DNA of 64,000 bases from CALIZF01 sp046292445 (GCA_046292445.1 JBKBQT010000015.1:1-64000), one strand, 5' to 3'. Shown: positions 8,374 through 17,446, numbered from the stretch's first letter. Numbers and translations are program-made. The notes: generated by a model from the sequence alone, not told the origin.

Positions 8374-8613
8374 ATGTCCAACACCCCCCATGAACTGGCC
8401 GCGGAATTCCCGGGTCAGGCCGACCGGCTGCACGCGCTCAAGGCCGCGAACGCGCATTTCGCGCGGCTGGTGGAGGAATACCACGACATCAACCGCGCCG
8501 TGCACCGGGCCGAGACGCGGGCCGAGATCGTCACCGAGGATCACGAGGCGCGGCTGCGCAAGCGGCGTCTCGCGCTCAAGGACGAGATCGCGCGGATGCT
8601 CGCGGCCGGATAG
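8374..8613 (+). CDS. YdcH-like DUF465 protein
   Basis: A 79-residue, highly charged, helical protein starting at ATG 8374. The pattern LHALKAANAHFARLVEEYHDINRAVHRAE followed by LRKRRLALKDEIARML is typical of the short coiled-coil family DUF465 (YdcH). The family's role is not established. It sits alone between the DUF486 gene and the convergent CoxG-type gene, which begins eight bases after its stop on the other strand. Confidence 0.85.
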   Translation: MSNTPHELAAEFPGQADRLHALKAANAHFARLVEEYHDINRAVHRAETRAEIVTEDHEARLRKRRLALKDEIARMLAAG

Positions 8614-8621
8614 GCAGCCCT

Positions 8622-9056
8622 TCAGGCGATCGTCTTGCCCAGCCGGGCGAGGATGCGCCGCGTCGCGCCGTGGATCGCATCGGGCGCGGCGGCCGAGGCG
8701 GCCCGGCGCAGAAGGCCGCCCAGCTCGACCGTCATGGCATAGTCCACGCGGCTCCCCCGCCCCGCGGGCGCCATGGCCATCGTGCAGACAGCCTTGACCG
8801 ACCCGGTGACAAGGCTGCGGCCCTGGAAGGTCACAGTCTCGGTCCCCGCGGGGCCGGAGGCGACGGTTAGCTGCGTGGTCAGGCGGACCTGCGTCGGGCC
8901 GATGGCGCGGGCAAAGACAGCCTCGAAGCGGTCGGGCCCGAGCGGCACGACCGACCGGCAGGCCGGCAGGACAGCCCGCAGCACCGCCGGGTCGCGCAGC
9001 GACCGCGACACGGCCTCCGGCGCCGCCCGTATCTCGATCGTGCCGCTCGTCTCCAT
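8622..9056 (-). CDS. CoxG/SRPBCC-family protein
   Basis: A 144-residue protein starting at ATG 9054-9056 (METSGTIEIRAAPEAVSRSLRDP). The opening pattern, the LPACRSVVPLGPDRFEAVF stretch and the DYAMTVELGGLL segment match the carbon-monoxide-dehydrogenase subunit G family (SRPBCC ligand-binding fold). In cox operons CoxG is linked to membrane attachment of Mo hydroxylases, but many members have no such neighbours, and the Mo hydroxylase of this window lies 40 kb away. It is downstream of pccR on the same strand with a 48-bp gap, so co-transcription is possible. Confidence 0.8.
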   Translation of the reverse strand: METSGTIEIRAAPEAVSRSLRDPAVLRAVLPACRSVVPLGPDRFEAVFARAIGPTQVRLTTQLTVASGPAGTETVTFQGRSLVTGSVKAVCTMAMAPAGRGSRVDYAMTVELGGLLRRAASAAAPDAIHGATRRILARLGKTIA

Positions 9057-9104
9057 CGCCGCCCCCACCCGTTTTCATGCATCTAGCCCGGCCCCGCGCC
9101 GGCA

Positions 9105-10499
9105 TCAATGCGCCACCGCATAGGGCAGCATGCCGCGCCGGTCCGGGTCGATGGTCAGCTTGCGTTCGAGCGGCGGGACGGCCCGCTGGTGGCAATCGGG
9201 GCGGTCGCAGATGCGGCAGGAAATCCCGATCGGCTCGATCCGCCGCGTCAGGTCCAGATCGTCGGCATAGACCAGCGCCGGGGCATGGGCGATCTCGCAC
9301 CCCAGCCCGATGGCATAGCGCCGCACCGGCGCGCCCCAGGCCCCGCCCGCCTTGGACACATCGCGCGCCAGGCACAGGTAGCGCACGCCGTCCGGCGTCT
9401 CGGCCACCTGCCGCAGGAACCGGCCCGGCGTCTCGAAGGCCCGGTGCACGTTCCACAGCGGGCAGGCCCCGCCGAACCGGGCGAATTGCAGCCGCGTCGC
9501 CGAGTGCCGCTTGGTGATCGTGCCGGCCTGATCGACCCGAACGAAAAAGAACGGGATGCCCTTGAGGCCGGGGCGCTGCAGGGTCGAAAGGCGGTGCGCC
9601 ACCTGTTCGATCGAGGCGCCGAACGTGTCGGCCAGCCGTTCCAGATCGTGCCGCATCCGCTGCGCCGCGCCGAGGAAGGCGCGATAGGGCATCAACGCCG
9701 CCCCGGCGAAATGGTTGGCAAGGCCGACCCGCGCGATGTCCCGCGCCGCCTCGGTCTGGAACCGGGCGAGATCGAGCGTCGCCTCGATCAGGTCGCGCTG
9801 CAGGATCAGCGCCACCTGATGCAAGAGCTGGAACCGCCGCGTCGCATCCGGCACGCGGGCCGAAACCGTCAGCCGCCGCCCCGCCGCGTCATAGCGGCGC
9901 ACATCCCCGGCATCCTCGAGCGCCACCGCGATGCCGCGCGCGCCCAGCGCCTCGCGCACCAGCGGCAGGATGTCGGCACCGGGGGCGAGGTCGCGCACGA
10001 AATGCTCGGCCGCGCGGTCCACCGCGTCGATGTAGTTATCGCAATAATGAAAGAAATCGCGCACCTCTTCCCAGGGGCTCGGCCGCAGCGCCGCCCCCTC
10101 GCGCCCCAGCGCCTCGTCGAGCGAGGCGAGCCGTTCGTGCGTCTGCCGGTAGGCGCGGTGCAGGTCGAGAAACGCCCGCGCCAGTGCCGGCGCGTTGGAC
10201 GCGGCAAGGCGCAGGTCCGCAAGGGGCGGCGGCGCGGTGAACACCGGATCGGCCAGCGCCTCGCGCATGTCGCTGACGATCCGCTCGGAATCGCCTGCCG
10301 CAAGGTCGGTGACATCGAACCCGAACTCCGCCGCCAGCCGCAGCACGACGGCCGCCGATACCGGGCGATGGTTGTTCTCCATCTGGTTGAGATAGGGCAG
10401 CGAGACGCCCAGCTTGGCGGCAAAGGCCTTTTGCGTGACCCCGATCCGCAAGCGCATCGCGCGCAGCGCGGCCCCGGCATAGAGCTTTTGCGTCGCCAT
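9105..10499 (-). CDS. pccR: Short-chain acyl-CoA regulator (ScfR family), PccR-type
   Basis: A 464-residue transcription factor. An XRE-type helix-turn-helix occupies residues 5-60 (LRIGVTQKAFAAKLGVSLPYLNQMENNHRPVS). A degenerate peptidase-like middle domain follows, and then the C-terminal ScfR domain with a conserved cysteine cluster (ISCRICDRPDCHQRAVP) near residue 435. In Rhodobacter sphaeroides PccR activates pccB during growth on propionyl-CoA precursors. The ATG at 10497-10499 is chosen; an in-frame TTG at 10520 lies inside the operator palindrome and is less likely. The inverted repeat at 10512-10543 suggests autoregulation. Being beside pccB/pccA supports the PccR subfamily call over RamB- or MccR-type paralogues. 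Confidence 0.88.
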   Translation of the reverse strand: MATQKLYAGAALRAMRLRIGVTQKAFAAKLGVSLPYLNQMENNHRPVSAAVVLRLAAEFGFDVTDLAAGDSERIVSDMREALADPVFTAPPPLADLRLAASNAPALARAFLDLHRAYRQTHERLASLDEALGREGAALRPSPWEEVRDFFHYCDNYIDAVDRAAEHFVRDLAPGADILPLVREALGARGIAVALEDAGDVRRYDAAGRRLTVSARVPDATRRFQLLHQVALILQRDLIEATLDLARFQTEAARDIARVGLANHFAGAALMPYRAFLGAAQRMRHDLERLADTFGASIEQVAHRLSTLQRPGLKGIPFFFVRVDQAGTITKRHSATRLQFARFGGACPLWNVHRAFETPGRFLRQVAETPDGVRYLCLARDVSKAGGAWGAPVRRYAIGLGCEIAHAPALVYADDLDLTRRIEPIGISCRICDRPDCHQRAVPPLERKLTIDPDRRGMLPYAVAH

Positions 10500-10511
10500 C
10501 CCGCCCCCAAT

Positions 10512-10543
10512 GGTTTGCAAAGGCAGCCTAGCCTTTGCAAACC
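10512..10543 (-). promoter_or_regulatory. Perfect 32-bp inverted repeat with two TTTGCAAA boxes (PccR operator candidate)
   Basis: Arms GGTTTGCAAAGGC (10512-10524) and GCCTTTGCAAACC (10531-10543) are exact reverse complements around a 6-bp spacer. Each arm contains the self-complementary box TTTGCAAA (10514-10521 and 10534-10541). This is the half-site known for PccR of Rhodobacter. The boxes are 12 bp apart here, against 4 bp in the published pccB operator as I recall it. The proximal box ends 15 bp upstream of the pccR ATG, a position fitting repression of its own promoter. Confidence 0.75.
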
Positions 10544-10556
10544 CGCGCCGGCAAGG

Positions 10557-11798
10557 TCAGACGGCCAGCCCGAGCGCGCGGTTGCGGCGGATCACGGCAA
10601 GGATCGACGCCAGCGCCAGGACCGAAGTGCCGAGCATCACCACGATCAGCGGCACCTCCGTCCCCCCCGGCACAAGCAGCGCACCGGCGAGCGCCGCCAT
10701 CGCCGCGCCCCCGCCGATGGTCAACGCCCCGCCGAGGCCCGAGGCCGAGCCCGCAAGGTCCGGGCGCACCGACATCATCCCGGCGGTCGAATTGGGCAGC
10801 GTCATCCCGTTGCCGAGCCCGACGAGCGTGACGAGGCCGAAGAACACCGCCGGCCCGCCGAGCCCCGCCAGCGTCAGCACGAGCAGCAGGCCCAGCCCGC
10901 CGCACAGGATCAGCGACCCGAGGAGCACCATGCGCGTCAGCCCCACCTGCACCGAATACCGCCCCGAGACGAAGTTGCCGGCCGCATACCCCACCGCAGG
11001 CGCGCCGAACACAAGGCCGAGCGCGCCCGGCGTCAGCCCGAAGATCTCGCTGCCCACGAAGGGCGCGCCGCCGAGGAAGGAAAAGAACGCCCCCGACGAG
11101 GCCGAGGCGCAGACCGCATAGCCCCAGAACCGGCGCGAGGCGAAGAGCGCGGGATATTCGCGGAACTGCGCCGCGAGGCTCGCCTGCCGGCGCGCCGCCG
11201 TCTCGCCCATGTCGGCCCAGCACAGCAGACCGACCGCCGCGCCGCAGACGGCCAGCAAACCGAAATTCGCCTGCCAGCCGAAAATCTCGTCCAGCGCGCC
11301 GCCGATCATCGGGCCGACCATGGGCACAAGCGCCATGCCCATCGTGACATAGCCGATCATCGACGCGGCCTGCGCATCGGGCACCATGTCGCGCACCACC
11401 GCCCGCGCGAGCACGAAACCGGTCGCGATCACCGCCTGCGCCATGCGGAACACGAGGAACACCGTCGCATTCGGTGCGATCAGCGTGCCCAGCGTTGCCA
11501 GCACGAACAGCACGCAGGCGCCGAGCACGAGCGGGCGGCGGCCATAGCGGTCAGACAGCGGTCCGATCGCCAGTTGCAGCACCGCCGACAGGCCGAGATA
11601 GAGCGGCACCGAAAGCTGCATCACCGCATAGGGCACGCCGAACCACTCGGCCATCGCCGGCAAGGAGGGCAGGAACACGTTGAGCGACAGGGCGGACAGG
11701 CCTGTCAGGATGACCAGCGTCATGATATGCGGCGGTGTGGTCCGGTCGAGGAACCGGACGACGGGGCGCGCGGCGCTGTCGGGCTGGGCGATGCTCAT
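10557..11798 (-). CDS. MFS exporter, Bcr/CflA drug-resistance family
   Basis: A 413-residue inner-membrane transporter starting at ATG 11796-11798, with about twelve hydrophobic segments. It carries the MFS motif between helices 2 and 3 (GPLSDRYGRRPL near 79) and the Bcr/CflA-type motif near helix 5 (TMGMALVPMVGPMIGG near 150). The family exports drugs or small metabolites by proton antiport. The stop lies only 14 bp before the palindrome of pccR, so pccR needs its own promoter inside that gap or reads from this gene. The substrate is not predictable. Confidence 0.9.
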   Translation of the reverse strand: MSIAQPDSAARPVVRFLDRTTPPHIMTLVILTGLSALSLNVFLPSLPAMAEWFGVPYAVMQLSVPLYLGLSAVLQLAIGPLSDRYGRRPLVLGACVLFVLATLGTLIAPNATVFLVFRMAQAVIATGFVLARAVVRDMVPDAQAASMIGYVTMGMALVPMVGPMIGGALDEIFGWQANFGLLAVCGAAVGLLCWADMGETAARRQASLAAQFREYPALFASRRFWGYAVCASASSGAFFSFLGGAPFVGSEIFGLTPGALGLVFGAPAVGYAAGNFVSGRYSVQVGLTRMVLLGSLILCGGLGLLLVLTLAGLGGPAVFFGLVTLVGLGNGMTLPNSTAGMMSVRPDLAGSASGLGGALTIGGGAAMAALAGALLVPGGTEVPLIVVMLGTSVLALASILAVIRRNRALGLAV

Positions 11799-11880
11799 GG
11801 GCGGCAGCTAGCCCGCCCGCCGCGCAAAGTCCATCGCAACGCCGCACAGCCCGGGCCGCCCCTTTGCACCGGGAGACGGG

Positions 11881-12295
11881 TCAGAGCAGCGGATCGCCCG
11901 AAAAGCCGAAGTCCCGCACCGTTCGCGGTCAGCGTGTCGTCCCCGTCGCCGCCTTGGATTAACGATCCCGGCCCGCCGGCAGGCACGAACAGCCTGTCGA
12001 TGCCGGCAACCCCGCAAAGGCGGCCCGCGCCCGCATTCCAGAGCTGGTCATCGCCTTCCTCGCCCCAGAGCCGGTCGTCGCCCGCACCGCGATAGAACGT
12101 GTCGCGCCCCTCGTTGCCATAAAGCCGGTCGTCGCCCTCGCCGCCCGAGGCGACATCGTCGCTGCCGCGACCCTCGAAGCGGTCGTTGCCGCCGCCGACA
12201 TCGCCGGGGATGAAGAAAAGATCGCTCGCGAGCGTGCCGACGATGCTCTCGCGGCGATTGGTGTTGCGGAAAGCAGCATGGCATCTCCCCACCAA
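11881..12295 (-). pseudogene. RTX-repeat calcium-binding protein, degenerate or frameshifted
   Basis: The leftward frame from about 12295 encodes glycine/aspartate nonapeptides (GGEGDDRLYGNEG, GAGDDRLWGEEGDD, GGDGDDTLTANG), the calcium-binding RTX pattern of secreted hemolysin-type proteins. The frame has no ATG, only TTG (12295) or GTG (12292). After LTANG it runs on through non-repeat sequence into the MFS gene. A one-base shift near 11922-11923 gives TVRDFGFSGDPLL followed by TGA at 11881-11883, a plausible natural RTX end. I therefore read it as a short RTX gene with one 3' frameshift, and possibly a damaged start. A sequencing error is also possible. No type I secretion genes are in the window. 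Confidence 0.5.
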
Positions 12296-12342
12296 TTAAC
12301 GCCCGTAAACCAAGAAGCGGATTCGATCCACCGCCAAGGCGC

Positions 12343-14001
12343 TCAGCGCTGCGCGCCGCGCCAGTCGTGATGAACCCAGGGCTCCAGGTTCATCGGCGCC
12401 AGCGGTGCCCGCCCCATCAGGTGATCGGCCGCCTTTTCCCCCACCATGATCGCGGGCGCGTTCAGGTTGCCGTTGGTGATGCGCGGGAAGACGGAGGTGT
12501 CGGCGACCCGCAGCCCCTCGACCCCGATCACCCGGCATTCCGGGTCGACCACCGCCAGCGGATCGTCCGCCCGCCCCATCCGCGCCGTGCCGCAGGGGTG
12601 ATAGGCGCTTTCGGCATGGTCGCGGACAAAGGCGTCGAGCGCGGCATCGGTCTGGACGGCGGCGCCCGGCTGGATCTCGTGGCGCACATGCGCGGCCATC
12701 GCCGGCTGCGCGAAGATCTCGCGCGCGAGGCGGACGCAGGTGCGGAAATCGGCCCAGTCCTGCGGTTCGGACATGGAGTTGAACCGGATCACCGGCGGCG
12801 CATCGGGATCGGCGCTGCGCAGCCCGACCGACCCGCGCGCGGCGGATCGCATCGGCCCGACATGCGCCTGGAACCCGTGCCCCTCGGCCGCGACCCGGCC
12901 GTCATAGCGCACTGCCATGGGCAGGAAATGGAACTGGATGTCCGGGTAATCCACCCCTGCGGCGGACCGGATGAACCCGCCCGCCTCGAACTGGTTCGAC
13001 GCGCCAAGGCCGCGGCGCGTGAGCAGCCACTGCGCCCCGACCAGCGCCTTGCCCCAGAGGTTCCAGTAGCGGAACAGCGTGATCGGCGCGCGGGCGGCGA
13101 ACTGCACATAGACCTCGAGATGATCCTGCAGGTTCGCCCCGACCCCCGGGCGGTCGGCCAGCACCGGAATGCCATGGCCGCGCAAATCCTCCGCCGGCCC
13201 GATCCCCGAGAGCATCAGCAGCTTGGGCGTGTTGATCGCCGAGGCCGCCAGCACCACCGCCCGCCCGGCGCGGACCGTCTCGACAGCGGCCCCCCGCGCC
13301 ACCTCGACCCCGACCGCCCGCCGCCCCTCGAACACCACTCGCCGCGCCAGCGCCCGCAGCACCCGCACCCGGCCCGACCTCAAGGCGGGGCGCAGATAGG
13401 CATTCGCGGCCGACCAGCGCCGCCCCTGCCAGATCGTCGCCTCGAGCGCGCCGAACCCTTCCTGCTGCGCGCCGTTGCAGTCGGCCGTCACGGGATAGCC
13501 CGCCTGCCGCCCCGCCTCGATGAAGGCCCCGAACAGCGGATTGGACCGCGGGCCGCGGGTGACATGCAGCGGCCCGCCCTGCCCCCGCCAAGCCGGATCG
13601 CCGCCATCGGCCTGCCCGTGCCAATCCTCCATCCGCCGGAAATAGGGCAGCACATCCGCGTAGGACCATCCTGCCGCCCCCGCCTCGGCCCAATGGTCGA
13701 AATCGCGCGCATGGCCGCGGACATAGACCATCCCGTTGATCGAGGACGACCCGCCGAGCACCTTGCCGCGCGGCACCGCAAGGCGGCGGCCGCCGAGGTG
13801 CGGCTCGGGCTCGCTCGACAGCCCCCAGTCGTAACGCGCCATGCCCATCGGCGTGCTCAGCGCGGCGGGCATCTGGATGAACGGACCGGCATCGGTGCCG
13901 CCATGCTCGACCACCGTGACCCGCAGGCCGCCCTCGGCCAGACGATACGCCATCGCGCAGCCCGCCGACCCCGCCCCCACGATCACCACATCCGCGTCCA
14001 T
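12343..14001 (-). CDS. betA: Choline dehydrogenase, GMC oxidoreductase
   Basis: A 552-residue flavoprotein that oxidises choline to betaine aldehyde. The start is ATG 13999-14001 (MDADVVIVGAGSAGCAMAYRL), which opens directly with the FAD-binding GXGXXG fold. The GMC signature PRGKVLGGSSSINGMVYVRG is near residue 80, the second GMC signature GRAVVLAASAINTPKLLMLSG near 255, and the catalytic-histidine region AYHPCGTARMG near 465 with ITNGNLNAP near the end. It follows betB after 56 bp on the same strand, forming the two-step glycine-betaine route. Related GMC alcohol dehydrogenases are an alternative, but the pairing with betB favours choline. Confidence 0.92.
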   Translation of the reverse strand: MDADVVIVGAGSAGCAMAYRLAEGGLRVTVVEHGGTDAGPFIQMPAALSTPMGMARYDWGLSSEPEPHLGGRRLAVPRGKVLGGSSSINGMVYVRGHARDFDHWAEAGAAGWSYADVLPYFRRMEDWHGQADGGDPAWRGQGGPLHVTRGPRSNPLFGAFIEAGRQAGYPVTADCNGAQQEGFGALEATIWQGRRWSAANAYLRPALRSGRVRVLRALARRVVFEGRRAVGVEVARGAAVETVRAGRAVVLAASAINTPKLLMLSGIGPAEDLRGHGIPVLADRPGVGANLQDHLEVYVQFAARAPITLFRYWNLWGKALVGAQWLLTRRGLGASNQFEAGGFIRSAAGVDYPDIQFHFLPMAVRYDGRVAAEGHGFQAHVGPMRSAARGSVGLRSADPDAPPVIRFNSMSEPQDWADFRTCVRLAREIFAQPAMAAHVRHEIQPGAAVQTDAALDAFVRDHAESAYHPCGTARMGRADDPLAVVDPECRVIGVEGLRVADTSVFPRITNGNLNAPAIMVGEKAADHLMGRAPLAPMNLEPWVHHDWRGAQR

Positions 14002-14057
14002 CGCCCGCCCGTCCCGGCTGCGGCTGGCCCTGCAGGCAGGGCCGCCCGCACGCGCCT

Positions 14058-15512
14058 TCAGTAAGGTGCCGCCACCGGCCCCATGCCCACGTAAACAGAC
14101 TTGACGCGCGTGTAATGCTCGACCGCCGCACGCCCGTTCTCGCGCCCGACGCCCGAAAGCTTGACGCCGCCGAACGGCGCCTCGACCGGGGTGAGGTTGT
14201 AGGCGTTGATCCAGCATGTCCCGGCGTCGATCCGCGCGATGATGCGGTGCGCGCGCGCGAGATCGGCCGTGAACACACCCGCCGCAAGGCCGTAGGGCGA
14301 GGCATTGGCGCGGGCCACCACCTCGTCCTCGGTCTCGAAGGCCAGAACGGCCATCACCGGCCCGAACACCTCTTCCCGCGCGATTTCCATCGCGTCGGTC
14401 ACGTCGGCGAACACGGTCGGCTGCACGAAGCACCCCGCATCCCCCTGCCGCGCGCCGCCGGTGACCAGCCGCGCGCCCGCGGCCCGCGCCCGCGCGATGA
14501 AGCCCAGAACGCGCTCCATCTGCGCGGCCGACACCAGCGGCCCCATCTGCGTGCCCGCGTCCAGCGGATCGCCCAGCCGGATCGCCGCGGTGCGCGCCGC
14601 AAGCCGGTTTAGGAACGCCGGCAGGATGCCGCGCTGCACGAAGACCCGCGTGCCGTTGGAACAGACCTGCCCGGCGGAATAGAAATTGCCCAGCATCGCC
14701 CCGCCGACCGCCGAATCGAGGTCGGCGTCGTCGAACACGATCAGCGGCGACTTGCCGCCCAGTTCCATCGTCGCCGCCTTGATCCCCCCGGCGGCGGCGG
14801 CATAGACCCGCCGCCCCGTCGCCACCGACCCGGTGAGCGACACCTTGGCCACCCGCGCGTCCGCCACCAGCGCCGCGCCGACCTCGGGCCCGCCCTGCAC
14901 GACGTTGAACACGCCCGGCGGCAGGCCCGCCTCGGCCAGGATCGCGGCAAGCAGCAGCGCGCCGAGCGGCGTGACCTCGGACGGCTTGAACACCATCGCA
15001 TTGCCGAGCGCGAGCGCGGGGGCCGCCTTCCAGCAGGCGATCTGGCTGGGGTAGTTCCAGGCCCCGATCCCGACGCAGACGCCCAAGGGCTCGCGCAGGG
15101 TATAGACGAAATCGCCGCCCCCCGCCGGGATCGTCTCGCCCGTCACGGTCGCCGCCAGCCCCGCGAAATATTCCAGCGCATCGGCCCCGGACGGCCAGTC
15201 GGCCACCCGCGTCTCGGCGATCGGCTTGCCGGTGTCGAGCGTCTCGAGCCGGGCGAGCGCCTCGCCCCGCGCGCGGATCAGGTCGGCGGCGCGGCGCAGG
15301 ATGCGCCCGCGCTCCACCGGGCGCAGCGCGGCCCAGGCCGGCTGGGCGCGCGCGGCCGCCGCAAGCGCCGCCTCGATCACCGCCGGCGTCGCGCCATGGA
15401 CGCAGGCGATCTCGGCCCCGGTTGCAGGGTGGATCACAGGGATCGCGGGGCCGGCGCTGTCCTCGTGCGGCGTGCCCTCCACGAAATGGCTCGCCGCCGG
15501 ATCAGCGCGCAT
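14058..15512 (-). CDS. betB: Betaine aldehyde dehydrogenase
   Basis: A 484-residue NAD(P)-dependent aldehyde dehydrogenase that makes glycine betaine from betaine aldehyde. The active-site motifs are intact: the catalytic glutamate in MELGGKSPLIVFD near 250 and the nucleophilic cysteine in GQVCSNGTRVFVQ near 285. PWNYP-type cofactor contacts appear as GIGAWNYPSQIACWK near 150, which is characteristic of BetB. It is the promoter-proximal gene of the bet pair; neither betI nor a choline transporter is adjacent. The product is probably an osmoprotectant or enters demethylation. Confidence 0.93.
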   Translation of the reverse strand: MRADPAASHFVEGTPHEDSAGPAIPVIHPATGAEIACVHGATPAVIEAALAAAARAQPAWAALRPVERGRILRRAADLIRARGEALARLETLDTGKPIAETRVADWPSGADALEYFAGLAATVTGETIPAGGGDFVYTLREPLGVCVGIGAWNYPSQIACWKAAPALALGNAMVFKPSEVTPLGALLLAAILAEAGLPPGVFNVVQGGPEVGAALVADARVAKVSLTGSVATGRRVYAAAAGGIKAATMELGGKSPLIVFDDADLDSAVGGAMLGNFYSAGQVCSNGTRVFVQRGILPAFLNRLAARTAAIRLGDPLDAGTQMGPLVSAAQMERVLGFIARARAAGARLVTGGARQGDAGCFVQPTVFADVTDAMEIAREEVFGPVMAVLAFETEDEVVARANASPYGLAAGVFTADLARAHRIIARIDAGTCWINAYNLTPVEAPFGGVKLSGVGRENGRAAVEHYTRVKSVYVGMGPVAAPY

Positions 15513-15592
15513 GGGCCGCCCCCTTGAATGCTGCCTGTCGCCCCGGGGCGTAGAGCATTGCGGCTCGCCCGGTCAATCGGCGATGCGGGGGT

Positions 15593-16516
15593 TCAGCCCT
15601 TGAGCGCGTTGACCGCCGGTGTCACCGGGCGGCGCCGCAGCCGCGCCTCGCGCCAGGTGATGTAGCTGACCGCGGCGATGATGATCGCGCCGCCGGCGAG
15701 CACGAAGGGATCGACCGCCTCGCCGAAGACCGCAAGGCCGAGGAGCGTCGCCCAGACCAGTTGCAGGAACGTCACCGGCTGGGTCACCGACAGCGGCGCG
15801 GCGCCGATGGCGCGCTGCATCGCATAGTGGCCGAAGGTCGCGAAGGCAGCGACGAGGCCGAGCCAGAGCACGGGCTCGACCCCGACCGGCACCCAGACCG
15901 CCAGCGCCAGCGGGGCGAGCGCGACCGTCACCGTCAGCGACATGAGCGCGACCACGGTGCCGGCCGGGATCAGCGCCGACAGCCGTTTGGCCAGCAGATA
16001 GGACGCCGCAAAGGCCGCAGCCGCGCCAAGCTGCGCCAGATGACCCGGCAACACCTCGCGCAGGCCCGGCCGCAGGATCACCAGCGCACCGATGAGCGCC
16101 ACGGCAATGGCCGCCAGCCGCCGCGCCGCCAGCCGCTCGCCGAAGAACAGCGCCGCGCCCAGCGTCACGAGCACCGGGTTGAGATACCCGATCGCCGTGA
16201 CCTCGGCCACCGGCAGGCGGGCCATGGCATAGAACCAGCAGACGACCGCCACCGTATGCGCCGCCCCGCGCCAGAGCGCCGGCCCCGCCACGCCGGGCGG
16301 CAGGCCCTGCAGCAAGAGCGGGACAAGCACCGGCACGAGGAACGCCGCGCCCCAGGCAAAGCGCAGAAAGGCCGATTGCGCCGCGGGCAGGTCGGTGCCG
16401 AGATACCGCACGATCCCCGTGACCCCGACGAAGGACAGCCCGGCGGCGAACATCCACAGCACCCCGACAAGCGGGCGGGGCGGCGGGGCGGAAGGATCGG
16501 CGGGGCGGGGCGGCAT
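15593..16516 (-). CDS. EamA-family (DMT superfamily) transporter
   Basis: An inner-membrane protein of about 307 residues with ten hydrophobic helices arranged as two EamA repeats (residues about 20-150 and 165-290). Repeat landmarks are AHTVAVVCWFYAMARLPVAEVTAIGYLNPV and GHYAMQRAIGAAPLSVTQPVTFLQLVWA. The start is ATG 16514-16516; an upstream in-frame TTG at 16534 would add six residues. The family exports or imports small metabolites and the substrate cannot be inferred. It is separated from betB by 80 bp on the same strand. Confidence 0.88.
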   Translation of the reverse strand: MPPRPADPSAPPPRPLVGVLWMFAAGLSFVGVTGIVRYLGTDLPAAQSAFLRFAWGAAFLVPVLVPLLLQGLPPGVAGPALWRGAAHTVAVVCWFYAMARLPVAEVTAIGYLNPVLVTLGAALFFGERLAARRLAAIAVALIGALVILRPGLREVLPGHLAQLGAAAAFAASYLLAKRLSALIPAGTVVALMSLTVTVALAPLALAVWVPVGVEPVLWLGLVAAFATFGHYAMQRAIGAAPLSVTQPVTFLQLVWATLLGLAVFGEAVDPFVLAGGAIIIAAVSYITWREARLRRRPVTPAVNALKG

Positions 16517-16606
16517 GGGGGCGAGGTGACGCAAGACGCGGGCCGGCGCAAGGGCCCGTGCCGCCGGCCCCTGCCCGCGCGTTTGCCCGCGCGCCGGCCG
16601 GGCGGG

Positions 16607-17350
16607 TCAGAGCCGCGCGGCGACCTCGTCCGGGATGTCGAAGTTGGCGGTGACGGCCTGCACGTCCTCGTCCTCTTCCAGCGTGTCGATGAGCTTCATC
16701 AGCCTCGCCGCCACTTCGGCATCGGCGACCATCGTGCGGTTCTGCGGCCGCCAGACGAGCTTGGATTCGGTCGATTCCCCCAGCGCCTTTTCCAGCGCAT
16801 CGGACACATCCGACAGGGCATCGGGCGCGCAATAGACCCAGTGCCCGTCCGCGTCGCTCTCGACGTCATCCGCGCCGGCCTCCAGCGCGGCCATCAGCAC
16901 CGTGTCGGCATCCCCCGCCTCCGGGGGATAGGTGATCTCGCCCACCCGGTCGAACATGAAGGCGACCGATCCGGTGGTGCCGAGGTTTCCCCCGTTCTTG
17001 GTGAAATAGCTGCGCACGTTCGAGGCGGTGCGGTTGAGGTTGTCAGTCATCGCCTCGACGATGATCGCGATCCCCTCGGGGCCGTAACCCTCATACCGGA
17101 TTTCGGTATAGTCCTCGGCATCGCCGCCCATGGATTTCTTGATCGCGCGCTCGATCACGTCCTTAGGCATCGACTGCGCCTTGGCCGCCTTGACGGCGAG
17201 GCGCAGGCGCGGGTTCTTTTCCGGGTCCGGGTCGCCCATCTTGGCGGCCACGGTGATCTCCTTGGACAGCTTGGAGAACATCTTTGACCGCAGCTTGTCC
17301 TGCTTGCCCTTGCGATGCTGGATGTTCGCCCATTTGGAATGGCCGGCCAT
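16607..17350 (-). CDS. YebC/PmpR-family protein
   Basis: A 247-residue cytosolic protein starting at ATG 17348-17350, preceded by GGAGG. It opens with the invariant MAGHSKWANIQHRKG and continues with the three-domain YebC pattern (NPRLRLAVKAAKAQSMPKD near 47, YEGYGPEGIAIIVEAMTDNLNRTASNVR near 85). Family members were described as transcriptional regulators and, more recently, as ribosome-associated factors helping proline-rich translation. It is often near ruvC in alphaproteobacteria, but not in this window. Confidence 0.95.
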   Translation of the reverse strand: MAGHSKWANIQHRKGKQDKLRSKMFSKLSKEITVAAKMGDPDPEKNPRLRLAVKAAKAQSMPKDVIERAIKKSMGGDAEDYTEIRYEGYGPEGIAIIVEAMTDNLNRTASNVRSYFTKNGGNLGTTGSVAFMFDRVGEITYPPEAGDADTVLMAALEAGADDVESDADGHWVYCAPDALSDVSDALEKALGESTESKLVWRPQNRTMVADAEVAARLMKLIDTLEEDEDVQAVTANFDIPDEVAARL

Positions 17351-17413
17351 GGTGCCTCCGTCGTCTGTGCCCGTAGCGTCTGCGCCCCGCGTGGCCGGTC
17401 TATAGGCAGGGCG

Positions 17414-17436
17414 GCGGGTATCGGCAAGACACCCGC
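17414..17436 (-). terminator. Hairpin after the small lipoprotein gene
   Basis: GCGGGT (17414-17419) pairs with ACCCGC (17431-17436) around an 11-base loop that can add further inner pairs. It lies just after the stop of the leftward lipoprotein gene and before yebC. It lacks a T-run, so it is a weak terminator candidate. Confidence 0.3.
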
Positions 17437-17446
17437 GGCAGGCGGG

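Noticed and set aside
9108..12095. A 995-codon open frame on the plus strand
   Set aside because: It runs antiparallel to pccR and the MFS gene, is rich in Arg, His, Gly and Pro, and has no family pattern. It is a by-product of high third-position GC in the real genes.
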